A stretch of 64,000 bases of DNA from Pseudarthrobacter sp. BIM B-2242. Its GTDB lineage: Bacteria > Actinomycetota > Actinomycetes > Actinomycetales > Micrococcaceae. The stretch covers positions 1,612,001-1,676,000 of the forward strand of contig NZ_CP061721.1 of assembly GCF_014764445.1 (NCBI RefSeq), given 5' to 3'. Every line of letters starts with the position of its first letter. The first letter of the stretch is position 1. The notes under the pieces are model-generated. The model was not told the DNA's origin. It saw only the letters and a program-made list of their open reading frames with translations, and made no database searches. The position numbers and the translations under genes are program-made. This document shows, piece by piece, positions 56,291 through 64,000 of this stretch.

Positions 56291-56836
56291 ATGACTGAGA
56301 ACATCGAGCAGAAACCTCAGGGCGTTCTGGACGAGGCGCACTTCGTGACCAATATGCAGCGCTTACGCGAGCAGAACGGATGGTCGCAGGGCGAACTGGC
56401 GCGCCGCGTAACCGAGCTTGGGTTCACGAACTTTCATCAGACGACGATCAGCCGTATAGAAAAGGCGGAAAGGCCTGTCCGTCTGTCAGAGGCAAGAGGC
56501 ATAGCTGACGCGCTGGGAAAGCCGGTCGATGAACTACTCTCAACGCCAGAGAGCGCGGCCATTCTTGAAGAAGTCCGCACCGCAGTTGCTGACGTGCATA
56601 GGACCGAAAAACGGATCTGGGAAGCGGCCGACGCATATGAGTCGGCACTCGCCTCGGCGGAATTTGTCAGCTCGCAACTAGGGGAGCGGTCATCTGAGGT
56701 CTCTCCCGGTTCCGTGGATGCCGGGCGCCTGCGGTATTGGCTTGAAGAACTACAGAAGTCGATCGGTCGGCTACCTGATGCTGTCATCCGCGAGTACATG
56801 GAGGTACGTTATGGCAAGCATTCAGAAGAGACCTGA
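56291..56836 (+). CDS. CI-like/XRE repressor
   Basis: 181 residues from the ATG at 56291 (GGGAGG site). An XRE-type HTH is clear: NMQRLREQNGWSQGELARRV ... TTISRIEKAERPVRLSEARG, about residues 18-82. A helical C-terminal half (TEKRIWEAADAYESALASAE) probably gives oligomerisation; there is no LexA-type protease domain. It overlaps the integrase gene by 26 bp. It likely keeps the element silent. Confidence 0.85.
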   Translation: MTENIEQKPQGVLDEAHFVTNMQRLREQNGWSQGELARRVTELGFTNFHQTTISRIEKAERPVRLSEARGIADALGKPVDELLSTPESAAILEEVRTAVADVHRTEKRIWEAADAYESALASAEFVSSQLGERSSEVSPGSVDAGRLRYWLEELQKSIGRLPDAVIREYMEVRYGKHSEET

Positions 56837-57881
56837 CGGCCGTTGGCGCGCCAGGTACCGCGATGAAGCTGGTAAGGAGCATGCCAAGCATTTCCCGCGG
56901 AAGTTAGACGCTCAGCGATGGCTCGATGAAGTCACGGCGTCAGTGGTGGCCGGAACGTATGTGGATCCGAAGACAGCGCTCACCACTGTGGCCGAGTGGT
57001 CAGTAATTTGGCTGAAGGGCTACGAGAATAACCGGCCGTCCACTGTTCGCCAGGCGAAGACTCATCTGGTGCGAATCAATGCAGCGTTTGGTCACCGCGC
57101 CCTCAAGAGCGTGCGGCCGTCGGAGGTCAAGGCGTGGACGGCGAAGCTCAGTGATGAGGGCTTGGCTGATTCCACGGTCTACGCGCTGCACTCCCGGATG
57201 GGGCAGCTCTTCAGTGACGCCGTGCATGACGGGCTGTTGCCGAAGTCTCCGCTGAGCCGTAGGACGGCGCCGAAGGCGGGGGAGCAGCGGCCCTACGTGG
57301 CGACGACGAAACAGGTCTGGGCCCTGCATGACGCGATGCCGGACGGGCTGCAGCCGGCGGTGCTGCTGGCGGCCTTCGCCGGTCTGCGTGTCGCGGAAGC
57401 CGTGGCTCTGCGGGTGTCTGACGTGGACTTCATGCGGGGCATCGTTGCGCCGGCCATCCAGTATCCCGGCGTCGAACTCAAAACCAAGGAATCCAAGACG
57501 CCTATCCCGATTCCCCAGAATCTCTGCCTTGAGCTGTCGGTGAATCACACAAAGTGGGGCAGTGAAACGCTGGTCACGAACGCGTGGGGCCGGGCGATAT
57601 CGCCGCACCGGCTCGAACACTACTTCCGGGAAGCGCGGGCAACGGTCAAGGGACTGCCGGAGGGGTTCCGATTCCATGACCTGCGGCACTACTTCGCGTC
57701 GCTGCTGATTGCTCAGGGGCTTGACGTGAAGGTGGTGCAGAAGAGCCTCAGGCACTCGTCAGCGAAGACCACACTGGACACCTACGGACACATGTGGCCT
57801 GACAAGGAAGAGTCAGCGAGGGCGGCCGTGGCTGGCGTGCTGCGGGAGCGGCTGAACTCGCGGACTGAGCAACACGGCTGA
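56811..57881 (+). CDS. int: Tyrosine-family integrase
   Basis: 356 residues from the ATG at 56811 with a GGAGG site. An N-terminal arm-binding part (IQKRPDGRWRARYRDEAGKE), a SAM-like core-binding domain (about 58-145) and the catalytic domain with R193 (GLRVAEA), H289-x-x-R292 (FHDLRH), H315 and nucleophile Y325 (TLDTYGH). All key residues are present. It sits 105 bp from attR and should recombine the 26-bp glnA core. Confidence 0.95.
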   Translation: MASIQKRPDGRWRARYRDEAGKEHAKHFPRKLDAQRWLDEVTASVVAGTYVDPKTALTTVAEWSVIWLKGYENNRPSTVRQAKTHLVRINAAFGHRALKSVRPSEVKAWTAKLSDEGLADSTVYALHSRMGQLFSDAVHDGLLPKSPLSRRTAPKAGEQRPYVATTKQVWALHDAMPDGLQPAVLLAAFAGLRVAEAVALRVSDVDFMRGIVAPAIQYPGVELKTKESKTPIPIPQNLCLELSVNHTKWGSETLVTNAWGRAISPHRLEHYFREARATVKGLPEGFRFHDLRHYFASLLIAQGLDVKVVQKSLRHSSAKTTLDTYGHMWPDKEESARAAVAGVLRERLNSRTEQHG

Positions 57882-57885
57882 CCGG

Positions 57886-57926
57886 AAAAGGCCGGTCCCG
57901 GGCGTGAAACCTGGGACCGGCCTTTG
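57886..57926. terminator. Bidirectional terminator between int and glnA
   Basis: 13-bp perfect stem (57887-57899 with 57913-57925), A's on the left and TTT on the right. On the minus strand it ends in TTTTCC, so it may also replace the terminator glnA lost. Confidence 0.85.
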
Positions 57927-57939
57927 CTGTATCCGGATT

Positions 57940-57961
57940 CTTGCGGACTGTCTGCGGACTA
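57940..57961 (+). repeat. Arm-type repeat near attR
   Basis: Second copy of the 22-bp block with two TGCGGACT half-sites, 25 bp from the attR core. Confidence 0.6.
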
Positions 57962-57986
57962 TGCCCGATTCTGCCGCGTGATCTAG

Positions 57987-58012
57987 CTAGACGCCGTAGT
58001 AGAGCTCGAACT
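57987..58012 (-). repeat. attR: 26-bp core inside the glnA 3' end
   Basis: Encodes the final residues FELYYGV and stop of GlnA; identical to 45858-45883. Confidence 0.95.
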
Positions 58013-59411
58013 CGTACGGGTTCGGGCGCAGGGACAGCGGGCGGATCTCGTATTCGTACTTGTACTCGATCCAGGTGTCGATCAGGTCCTGGGTGAACAC
58101 GCCACCGGCCTGCAGGAACTCGTTGTCCTCGCGGAGGGCCTCAAGGGCTTCTTCCAGCGTTCCCGGAGCCTTGGGGATGTCCTTGGCTTCCTCGGCGGGG
58201 AGCTCGTAGAGGTCCTTGTCGATGGGGGCCGGCGGTTCGATGCGGTTGCGGATGCCGTCAATGCCGGCCATCAGCTGGGCAGCGAAGGCCAGGTACGGGT
58301 TGGAGGAGGGGTCCGGAGCGCGGAACTCGATGCGCTTGGCCTTGGGGTTGGAGCCCGTGATCGGGATACGGATACCGGCGGAGCGGTTGCCCTGCGAGTA
58401 CACCATGTTGACCGGAGCTTCGAAGCCCTTGACCAGGCGGCGGTAAGAGTTCACCGTCGGGTTGGTGAAGGCAAGCACGGCGTCGGCGTGCTTCAGCAGG
58501 CCGCCGATGTACCAGCGGGCGGTGTCGGACAGGCCGGCGTAGCCCTTTTCGTCGTAGAACAGCGGTTCGCCGTTGGTCCACAGCGACTGGTGGCAGTGCA
58601 TGCCCGAGCCGTTGTCACCGAAGACCGGCTTCGGCATGAAGGTCACGGACTTGCCCCAAGCGTCGGCCGTGTTCTTGATGACGTACTTGAACTTCTGCAG
58701 GTCATCGGCGGCGTGGGTCAGGGTGGTGAACTTGTAGTTGATCTCAGCCTGGCCGGCGGAGCCTACTTCGTGGTGGCTGCGCTCGACCTCAAGGCCGGCC
58801 TCGTCCAGGGCGATGCACATGGCGTCGCGGAGGTCGGCCTGCTTGTCGGTGGGGGAAACCGGGAAGTAACCGCCCTTGACGGGGGTCTTGTAGCCGAGGT
58901 TTCCGCCTTCTTCTTCGCGGCCGGAGTTCCAGTGGGCCTCTTCGGAGTCGATCTTGTAGAAGCTGCCCTCGGGGGAGGACTGGTACTGGACATTGTCGAA
59001 GACAAAGAACTCAGCCTCAGGGGCGAAGAACGCGGTGTCGGCGATGCCGGTGGAGGCGAGGTAGGCTTCGGCCTTCTCAGCCACGCCGCGGGGGTCGCGG
59101 TGGTACGGGTCTCCGGTGCGCGGGTTCACGATGGAGAAGTTCAGCGCCAGCGTCTTTTCCATGCGGAAGGTGTCCACAAATGCGGTGGTCACATCCGGGA
59201 TCAGCTGCATGTCGGACTCGGCGATGCCCTGGAAGCCACGGATTGAGGAACCGTCGAAGAGCTGGCCGTTGACGAAGAAGTCTGCATCCACGCTCTTTGC
59301 CGGCACGTTGAAGTGCTGCTGGACCCCGGGGAGGTCGGTGAAGCGGATATCAACGAATTTAATATCCTCGTCCTTGATGAACTGGAGGACTTCGTCCGCA
59401 TTCTTGAACAT
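57987..59411 (-). CDS. glnA: Glutamine synthetase type I (adenylylated form)
   Basis: Main nitrogen-assimilation enzyme: ATP, glutamate and ammonia to glutamine; dodecamer. 474 residues with [56 protein letters not shown] and the adenylylation segment DLYELP with Tyr402, the target of the glnE product encoded upstream. The last 26 bp are the attachment core of the element, and the protein end is unchanged by insertion. Confidence 0.97.
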   Translation of the reverse strand: MFKNADEVLQFIKDEDIKFVDIRFTDLPGVQQHFNVPAKSVDADFFVNGQLFDGSSIRGFQGIAESDMQLIPDVTTAFVDTFRMEKTLALNFSIVNPRTGDPYHRDPRGVAEKAEAYLASTGIADTAFFAPEAEFFVFDNVQYQSSPEGSFYKIDSEEAHWNSGREEEGGNLGYKTPVKGGYFPVSPTDKQADLRDAMCIALDEAGLEVERSHHEVGSAGQAEINYKFTTLTHAADDLQKFKYVIKNTADAWGKSVTFMPKPVFGDNGSGMHCHQSLWTNGEPLFYDEKGYAGLSDTARWYIGGLLKHADAVLAFTNPTVNSYRRLVKGFEAPVNMVYSQGNRSAGIRIPITGSNPKAKRIEFRAPDPSSNPYLAFAAQLMAGIDGIRNRIEPPAPIDKDLYELPAEEAKDIPKAPGTLEEALEALREDNEFLQAGGVFTQDLIDTWIEYKYEYEIRPLSLRPNPYEFELYYGV

Positions 59412-59673
59412 CTATGCTCCTAACGCATATGTAAATATCGGCTGGCAAGCCATCTGGTCCGGCGCAATCCGAAAGGCAGGGAAACTCAGTTTCCCTGCTT
59501 GGGCAATTGCTTGAAACTGGTACCAACCTTATGGACACGTCATTTCCCGACGGTGTCCACATTGTTTCGGGCAGGTTACAGAAATGCCCTGATCAGGCAA
59601 CGCTATAGGGTGTCCCCTCTACGGTCCAGCGGCTTTCGCGATGTGAACGGTGCGAAGTCGGTAAGCTTGGACA
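59412..59673 (-). promoter_or_regulatory. glnA leader region with hairpin
   Basis: 262 bp between divergent glnA and the RDD gene. A perfect hairpin GCAGGGAAAC-N3-GTTTCCCTGC lies at 59476-59498, about 65-87 nt before glnA. CCTGATCAGG (59588-59597) is a further palindrome. I see no clear GlnR site. Confidence 0.4.
59662..59667 (+). promoter_or_regulatory. -10 element of the RDD gene (leaderless type)
   Basis: TAAGCT, 6 nt before the GTG at 59674. Confidence 0.5.
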
Positions 59674-60111
59674 GTGGTAAATCGTGACGACATCGGCTCC
59701 TGGCTCACCGGACCGGACACTTCCGGCATCTCAAAATACCCGGGGGAGCGCCTTGGGCTGCCGGAATCCGGCTCCGGCTCCATTGCCCGGGCCGGACGGC
59801 GCATTGTGGCCATCATGCTGGACTGGGGCCTCGCCACACTGATCAGTAATTTCGCGTTCGGCGGAGACGCCTGGGCAACCCTCGCCGTTTTCGCTGCTGA
59901 GCAGATTCTGCTCGTGGGGACGCTCGGCTACAGCATTGGCCACAGGATCGTGGGCATCCAGGTATTACGCCTCGGCGGAGGGCCGGCAGGGCCTCTGGCT
60001 GCCGTGGTCCGGGCCCTGCTCCTGTGCCTTGTGATCCCGGCAGTGATTTTCGACCCCGACCACCGCGGCCTGCACGACAAGGCGATGAATACGGTCCTGG
60101 TCCGCCGCTAG
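59674..60111 (+). CDS. RDD-family membrane protein
   Basis: 145 residues. The family's conserved Arg and Asp residues are seen in AGRRIVAIMLDWGLA and FDPDHRGLHDKAM; two to three hydrophobic helices (about 44-64, 66-86, 107-127). Transport or ion-related roles are proposed for some members. It normally neighbours glnA in actinobacteria. Its stop shares the palindrome CTAG with the stop of the convergent gene. Confidence 0.88.
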   Translation: MVNRDDIGSWLTGPDTSGISKYPGERLGLPESGSGSIARAGRRIVAIMLDWGLATLISNFAFGGDAWATLAVFAAEQILLVGTLGYSIGHRIVGIQVLRLGGGPAGPLAAVVRALLLCLVIPAVIFDPDHRGLHDKAMNTVLVRR

Positions 60112-60464
60112 ACCCCGGCTGGTTCCTTGACTTCTGCGGAGCGTGGTGCGTCGTCGGTGAGGTAACCGCGCTTCCCGGCCCAGCGCTCGAACGCGATGGT
60201 CGCGAAGGGGAAGACAGCGGAGATCCCGGCGAACAGTGCCACGGTGAACGGCCAGCGCTGAAGCCGCCACAGGGCGAGGGCAGCCACGCCGTAGCCCACA
60301 AAGAGCGCGCCGTGTATCGGGCCGGCAATCTCTACGCCCAGCTCAGTGGTCTTGGCGATCCATTTGAAGTACATGCCAGTCAGCAGGGCTGCCCAGCTGA
60401 ACGCCTCGGCGACCGCCAGGATCCGGAAGGCACGGATTGCAACAGTTTTCAGCGGTACTCTCAT
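60108..60464 (-). CDS. DUF3817 membrane protein
   Basis: 118 residues: three hydrophobic helices (about 10-31, 45-65, 70-90) with AFRILAVAEAFSWAALLTGM and GPIHGALFVGYGVAAL, the DUF3817 hallmarks, and a polar tail. Function unknown. The stop codons of this gene and of the RDD gene overlap over four bases (60108-60111). Confidence 0.85.
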   Translation of the reverse strand: MRVPLKTVAIRAFRILAVAEAFSWAALLTGMYFKWIAKTTELGVEIAGPIHGALFVGYGVAALALWRLQRWPFTVALFAGISAVFPFATIAFERWAGKRGYLTDDAPRSAEVKEPAGV

Positions 60465-60510
60465 GGGTTTCTCCGATCACAGGATGATTCCGGCGCCTGC
60501 GGTGCGCCAC

Positions 60511-60557
60511 AAAAAAGACCGCCCCGGTGCCCGGCTTGGGCCGGAACCGGGGCGGTT
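60511..60557 (-). terminator. Terminator of the lipB-lipA-DUF4191 unit
   Basis: 11-bp core stem (60518-60528 with 60546-60556), inner pairs GCCCGGC/GCCGG, then six T on the minus strand. Confidence 0.9.
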
Positions 60558-60565
60558 CACACGTT

Positions 60566-61318
60566 CTAGCGTCCGCGGTTGGGACGTGCCTTATAGGGAT
60601 CTATGCCCTTGGGGATGGGGAGGCGGTTGCCCAGCGACGAGATGCGCTTGGAGACGGCATTGACCTCAAGTTTGGTCAGTTCCTTCTTCATCTTGCCCAT
60701 CTTCTTGGCCACCTGGCTGATGGGGACCTGGCCCTCGCCCCGACCGCTCTCGATCACGTGGACCGTAACGTTCGGGAGGATGCGTGCCAGGCGTTTGCGC
60801 TCGGCGTCCAGCAGCGGCTTGACCCGGGCGCTGGGTCCTTCGCTGACCAGGACAACGCCGGGACGGCCGATGGCGCGGAAGACGGCATCCTGCGTGCGGG
60901 GGTTGACCGAGACAGGCTGGTCTTCGGTGATCCAGCCGCGCTTGAGTGTGCCCAGGGCAGCGCCCGAGGCGCCGGGCTGGTTTTCGATCTGGGCGAATGC
61001 CGCACGTTCGGCCCGCCGGGACAGGATCAGCGTGGCGCCGAGCAGGCCCAGGGGAATACCGATCAGCAGGCCCGTGATCCAGTTTTCAAGCAGCAGGCCA
61101 ACCACAAGGCCGACAGCCACAACGCCCAGGAACACCAGCAGCATCAGCCACGGGACCATGGGGTCATGGCGGCGGGTCATGTTGAAGACTTCGCCGATCT
61201 GCTTGAGCCGGCTTGGCTTTTTGACCTTTGCTTCCTTTGGCTTGCGCGAGAAGAGGCCACGCTTCGGGGCGCCGTCGGCCGCCGGAGTAGTGTTACTGGA
61301 ATCAGGGGATTTCGCCAT
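60566..61318 (-). CDS. DUF4191 membrane protein
   Basis: 250 residues. A basic cytoplasmic N terminus (KPKEAKVKKPSRLKQ) is followed by two helices (about 54-72 and 77-98), then a soluble domain that includes VNPRTQDAVFRAIGRPGVVL. This is the family regularly found after lipA in actinobacteria; function unknown. Third gene of the lip unit, 86 bp after lipA. Confidence 0.85.
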   Translation of the reverse strand: MAKSPDSSNTTPAADGAPKRGLFSRKPKEAKVKKPSRLKQIGEVFNMTRRHDPMVPWLMLLVFLGVVAVGLVVGLLLENWITGLLIGIPLGLLGATLILSRRAERAAFAQIENQPGASGAALGTLKRGWITEDQPVSVNPRTQDAVFRAIGRPGVVLVSEGPSARVKPLLDAERKRLARILPNVTVHVIESGRGEGQVPISQVAKKMGKMKKELTKLEVNAVSKRISSLGNRLPIPKGIDPYKARPNRGR

Positions 61319-61404
61319 AGTGCCTCAATTCTACGTGATTTATGGCTGAGGGCCGGACGGCGGACATTGTCCGGTGCCGGCCCTCAGGCACAACGCGCTG
61401 CAGC

Positions 61405-62412
61405 TCAGGAACGTGCGGCCAGCAGGGAGCTGGCTTCCTGGCGGGTGCTGCCGGAGGACTCGATGTGGGCGAGTTCGGCGGGGATTTCCCAGCCCTTCTT
61501 GCGCATCGCGGTGGCCCAGAGCCGGCCGGCACGGTAGGAGGACCGGACTAAGGGCCCGGACATGACGCCGAGGAAGCCGATCTCGTTGGCCTCGTCCTGG
61601 AGGTCCACGAACTCCTGGGGCTTGACCCAGCGGTCCACCGGCAGGTGCCGCTCGGACGGGCGCAGGTACTGGGTGATGGTGATCAGGTCACAGCCGGCCT
61701 CGTGCAGGTCCCGCAGGGCTTCGGAGATTTCCTCGCGGGTCTCGCCCATGCCCAGGATCAGGTTGGACTTGGTCACCATGCCCAGGGCCCGGCCCTGGGT
61801 GATGACATCCAGGGACCGCTCGTACCGGAACGCGGGCCGGATCCGCTTGAAAATCCGCGGCACGGTCTCGACGTTGTGCGCGAACACCTCGGGCTTGGAA
61901 TCGCAGATCGCCGCGATGTGCTCGGGCTTGCCGGAGAAGTCCGGGATCAGCAGCTCCACGCCGGTGCCCGGGTTCAGCTCGTGGATCTTCCGGACCGTCT
62001 CGGCGTACAGCCACACACCCTCATCGGCGAGGTCATCGCGGGCCACACCGGTCACGGTGGCGTAGCGCAGCTGCATGGCCTGGACACTCCGGGCCACCTT
62101 GGTGGGCTCGAACATGTCCACCGGGGAGGGCTTGCCGGTATCGATCTGGCAGAAATCACAGCGCCGGGTGCACTCGGACCCGCCGATCAGGAACGTGGCT
62201 TCCTTGTCTTCCCAGCACTCAAAAATGTTCGGGCAGCCGGCCTCTTCACAGACCGTGTGCAGGCCTTCCTTTTTGACCAGGTTCTTGAGCTGGACATACT
62301 CAGGACCCATCTGGACCTTGGCCTTGATCCACTCCGGCTTCCGCTCCACGGGTACAGCGGAGTTACGCTGCTCAACGCGCAGCAGCTTCCGGCCTTCTGG
62401 TGCCAATGTCAC
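61405..62412 (-). CDS. lipA: Lipoyl synthase
   Basis: Radical-SAM enzyme that inserts two sulfurs into protein-bound octanoyl groups. 335 residues: auxiliary cluster ligands C55, C60, C66 ([12 protein letters not shown]) and the radical-SAM triad C81, C85, C88 (CTRRCDFC). The C-terminal RSSYRAGRL supplies the conserved Arg-Ser region. GTG start overlaps the lipB stop (GTGA), so LipB and LipA are made together. Confidence 0.97.
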   Translation of the reverse strand: MTLAPEGRKLLRVEQRNSAVPVERKPEWIKAKVQMGPEYVQLKNLVKKEGLHTVCEEAGCPNIFECWEDKEATFLIGGSECTRRCDFCQIDTGKPSPVDMFEPTKVARSVQAMQLRYATVTGVARDDLADEGVWLYAETVRKIHELNPGTGVELLIPDFSGKPEHIAAICDSKPEVFAHNVETVPRIFKRIRPAFRYERSLDVITQGRALGMVTKSNLILGMGETREEISEALRDLHEAGCDLITITQYLRPSERHLPVDRWVKPQEFVDLQDEANEIGFLGVMSGPLVRSSYRAGRLWATAMRKKGWEIPAELAHIESSGSTRQEASSLLAARS

Positions 62413-63077
62413 AGGAGCGCTCCTTCGGGGTTTGAAACGAGCGCTTCTTCGTGTTTGCGGAACTCGTCCATAAACCGTTCGGCGATATCGCTCGGGTTGA
62501 TGTTTTTGCCGGCTTCGATGGACATCGTGGTAACGCCGGCGTCCGTGATGCCACAGGCGATGATCTGGCCATAGGGTGCCAGGTCATTGTTGCAGTTGAT
62601 GGCGACCCCGTGCATGGTGACGCCGTCCAGGACACGGATGCCGATGGCGGCAATCTTCCGGTCCGGACCCTTGGTGTCCGCGGGGATCCACACTCCGGCG
62701 CGTCCCTGGATGCGCCCGGCGTTAATGCCATAGTCCGCCATGACGGCAATCATGACGGCCTCGAGCCGCTCAACATAGTCGCGGATGCCCGAGCGGTTCT
62801 TCAGTTTGAGGATGGGGTAGGCGATCAGCTGGCCGGGGCCATGCCAGGTCAGCTTTCCGCCGCGGTCCACTGGCACCACGGGGGTGCCGTCCAACGGGCG
62901 CTCGTGCTCTTCTGTGAGCTTGCCGGCCGTGTACACAGCCGCATGTTCGAGGACGAGAACTGTGCTGGGCGCTTGGCCCGCGACGACTTTGGCGTGGATT
63001 TCGCGCTGTAGGTCCCAGCCGCGGACGTAGTCAACGAAGTCCGGGGCGAGACCCACCTGTGAAAACTCAAGAGTCAT
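62409..63077 (-). CDS. lipB: Octanoyltransferase
   Basis: Transfers octanoyl from acyl-carrier protein to lipoyl domains, the step before LipA. 222 residues with [21 protein letters not shown] motif ([17 protein letters not shown]), [20 protein letters not shown], and ACGI with the catalytic Cys. A leaderless-type TAAGCT -10 lies 7 nt before the ATG. Confidence 0.96.
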   Translation of the reverse strand: MTLEFSQVGLAPDFVDYVRGWDLQREIHAKVVAGQAPSTVLVLEHAAVYTAGKLTEEHERPLDGTPVVPVDRGGKLTWHGPGQLIAYPILKLKNRSGIRDYVERLEAVMIAVMADYGINAGRIQGRAGVWIPADTKGPDRKIAAIGIRVLDGVTMHGVAINCNNDLAPYGQIIACGITDAGVTTMSIEAGKNINPSDIAERFMDEFRKHEEALVSNPEGALL

Positions 63078-63084
63078 GGCATCC

Positions 63085-63090
63085 AGCTTA
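63085..63090 (-). promoter_or_regulatory. -10 element of lipB (leaderless type)
   Basis: TAAGCT on the minus strand, 7 nt before the ATG. Confidence 0.45.
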
Positions 63091-63204
63091 GACCCCGGTT
63101 TGTAAGGGGTCCGATATAAGTGGCGGACCTCTCATACACTGCCGGCCACTGCACTGGACGGGGCAGCCCTGTGGATAACTTCTGCAGGCTTCCGCGGAAT
63201 CCGC

Positions 63205-63210
63205 TAGACA
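63205..63210 (+). promoter_or_regulatory. -10 element of the divergent kinase gene (leaderless type)
   Basis: TAGACA, 6 nt before the ATG at 63217. Confidence 0.45.
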
Positions 63211-63216
63211 TGACCC

Positions 63217-64000
63217 ATGGATGATTTCACTGCTCCGGACGTGCCCGGCTTTATGGTGGGACGGGTGCTGGGCAGAGGCGGAAGTTCAACCGTTTGGCTG
63301 GTCACCGAGGAAAGGTCCGGCCGCGACTTTGCGTTGAAATGCCTTGGCGTCAAACACGGCCGGCGGGCCGCCGATCCCTGGCCAGCGGGTGCAGCAGCAG
63401 ATGAGGGCCTCCGCCGGGAAATCCGGATCCTGTCCGTACTCGACCATCAGCATCTTATTAAGGCCCATGACGCCGTCAGGTTCACGCCGAAACCGGGGCC
63501 GGCAGGGACCGCGGAAACGGGCGCCGGCGGAATCGGCCTGCTGCTGGACTATGCGCCCGGCGGCTCGCTTGCAGAGCTTGTGGGAGGCCGGCGCAAACTT
63601 CCCGTGGGGGAGACGGTGACGGTGCTGACCCCTATCGCCCAGGTACTGGGCTACCTGCACGCCAAGGGTTTCACTCACGGCGATGTCTCGCCGGGAAATG
63701 TCCTGTTTACCGGGCACGGCAAACCGATGCTGTCCGACGTCGGCATTGCCAGGATGGTAGGCGACGCCGCGGCAGTGCCGGACTGCGGCACGGCTGGCTT
63801 TATGGACCCGGCCCCGGTGGACGCCATCCGGGCCGGACTCCAGCCGGAACGCGACGTGTACTCGCTGGCGGCGCTGGGGTGGTACTGCCTTACGGGTGAG
63901 CCGCCGCGCCGGACCGCGGAGCGGCCGCCCCTGTCCCTCCTCCTCCCGGATGTGCCGCCGGAGCTGGCCGCCGCCCTGGAGGCAGGCCTTAACGAGGACC
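63217..64000 (+). CDS. Divergent Ser/Thr protein kinase-like protein (cut by window end)
   Basis: 261 codons are visible and the frame stays open. The N-lobe has a glycine loop GRGGSSTVWLV (19-29) and Lys41 in FALK. The catalytic loop reads HGDVSPGN (154-161): Gly replaces the Arg of HRD and Ser replaces the Lys of KPEN. The metal-binding motif is DVG (174-176), not DFG. The metal-binding Asp and Asn are kept. It may be a weak kinase, a pseudokinase or one with altered chemistry. The end and any membrane or sensor part lie outside the window. Confidence 0.85.
   Translation, partial: MDDFTAPDVPGFMVGRVLGRGGSSTVWLVTEERSGRDFALKCLGVKHGRRAADPWPAGAAADEGLRREIRILSVLDHQHLIKAHDAVRFTPKPGPAGTAETGAGGIGLLLDYAPGGSLAELVGGRRKLPVGETVTVLTPIAQVLGYLHAKGFTHGDVSPGNVLFTGHGKPMLSDVGIARMVGDAAAVPDCGTAGFMDPAPVDAIRAGLQPERDVYSLAALGWYCLTGEPPRRTAERPPLSLLLPDVPPELAAALEAGLNED

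Larger units (their letters stand above)
45858..58012. mobile_element. Integrated phage-satellite-like element at the glnA 3' end
   Basis: About 12.1 kb between two perfect 26-bp att repeats. Gene order from attR leftwards: tyrosine integrase and CI-like repressor (plus strand), excisionase-like HTH gene, small coupled genes, replication-initiator-like gene with internal iterons, more coupled genes, tail-fibre-like SGNH protein, unknown/NUDIX fusion, two HNH genes and a terminase small subunit-like gene (all minus strand); then three HTH genes, a Zn-ribbon gene and one unknown gene near attL. No large terminase, portal, capsid or lysis gene is visible. Gene style is looser and less GC-rich than the flanks. 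PICI-like satellite is the best reading; a deleted prophage is the alternative. Confidence 0.85.

Noticed and set aside
47430..57881. Reading the element as a complete prophage
   Set aside because: No frame in the 12 kb resembles large terminase, portal, capsid, protease, tape measure, holin or endolysin, and no room is left for them.
63170..63178. Perfect DnaA box TGTGGATAA between lipB and the kinase gene
   Set aside because: A single 9-bp match is expected by chance in about half of windows this size; no cluster, AT-rich region or dnaA/dnaN neighbour.

Overview
The window looks like the chromosome of a high-GC actinobacterium of the Micrococcaceae (Arthrobacter/Pseudarthrobacter type). 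This rests on gene order and protein style, not on a database search. Evidence: a division and cell-wall cluster without ftsA (mraZ to divIVA), the aroG-pknL-Rv2175c-type regulator-prenyltransferase block, ppgK, the glnA2-glnE-glnA-lipA-lipB order, and a MurE whose substrate motif fits L-Lys rather than meso-DAP peptidoglycan. Many genes have a -10 hexamer 6-7 nt before the start codon, which suggests leaderless mRNAs.

Layout. 1-7.7 kb: end of the class II DAHP synthase gene, a PASTA kinase, a LysM/lytic transglycosylase, a small winged-helix regulator, a polyprenyl synthetase with a lipoprotein, and DNA polymerase IV. 7.9-29.9 kb: a DUF3040 protein, then the dcw cluster (mraZ, rsmH, ftsL, ftsI, murE, murF, mraY, murD, ftsW, murG, murC, ftsQ, ftsZ, pgeF, yggS-like, sepF, yggT-like, divIVA, lspA, an RluA-type synthase). 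30-45.6 kb: dnaE, a flavin reductase, hisD, nrdR, ppgK, map, panB, glnA2, glnE and two small enzyme genes. 58-64 kb: glnA, RDD and DUF3817 membrane proteins, a DUF4191 protein, lipA, lipB, and the start of a divergent Ser/Thr kinase gene cut by the window end.

Between 45,858 and 58,012 sits a ~12.1 kb integrated element bounded by a perfect 26-bp direct repeat of the last 26 bp of glnA. It has a tyrosine integrase beside attR, a CI-like repressor divergent from an excisionase-like HTH gene, a long chain of tiny overlapping genes, a replication-initiator-like gene with iteron-like repeats inside its coding sequence, an SGNH/collagen tail-fibre-like protein, an unknown-domain/NUDIX fusion, two HNH endonucleases and a terminase small subunit-like gene. 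I see no large terminase, portal, capsid, protease, tape measure or lysis gene. The set (integration, repression, replication, packaging recognition, no virion genes) resembles a phage satellite (PICI-like island) more than a prophage, and is the most interesting part of the window. Host glnA stays intact, but its own terminator was left on the far side of the element, 12 kb away.

How the genes work together: the dcw block makes lipid II and the divisome, with SepF and DivIVA as cytoskeletal partners; PknL, the LysM transglycosylase and the Rv2175c-like regulator suggest kinase-linked envelope control; glnA, glnA2 and glnE form the glutamine synthetase module; lipB and lipA make lipoyl groups in sequence.
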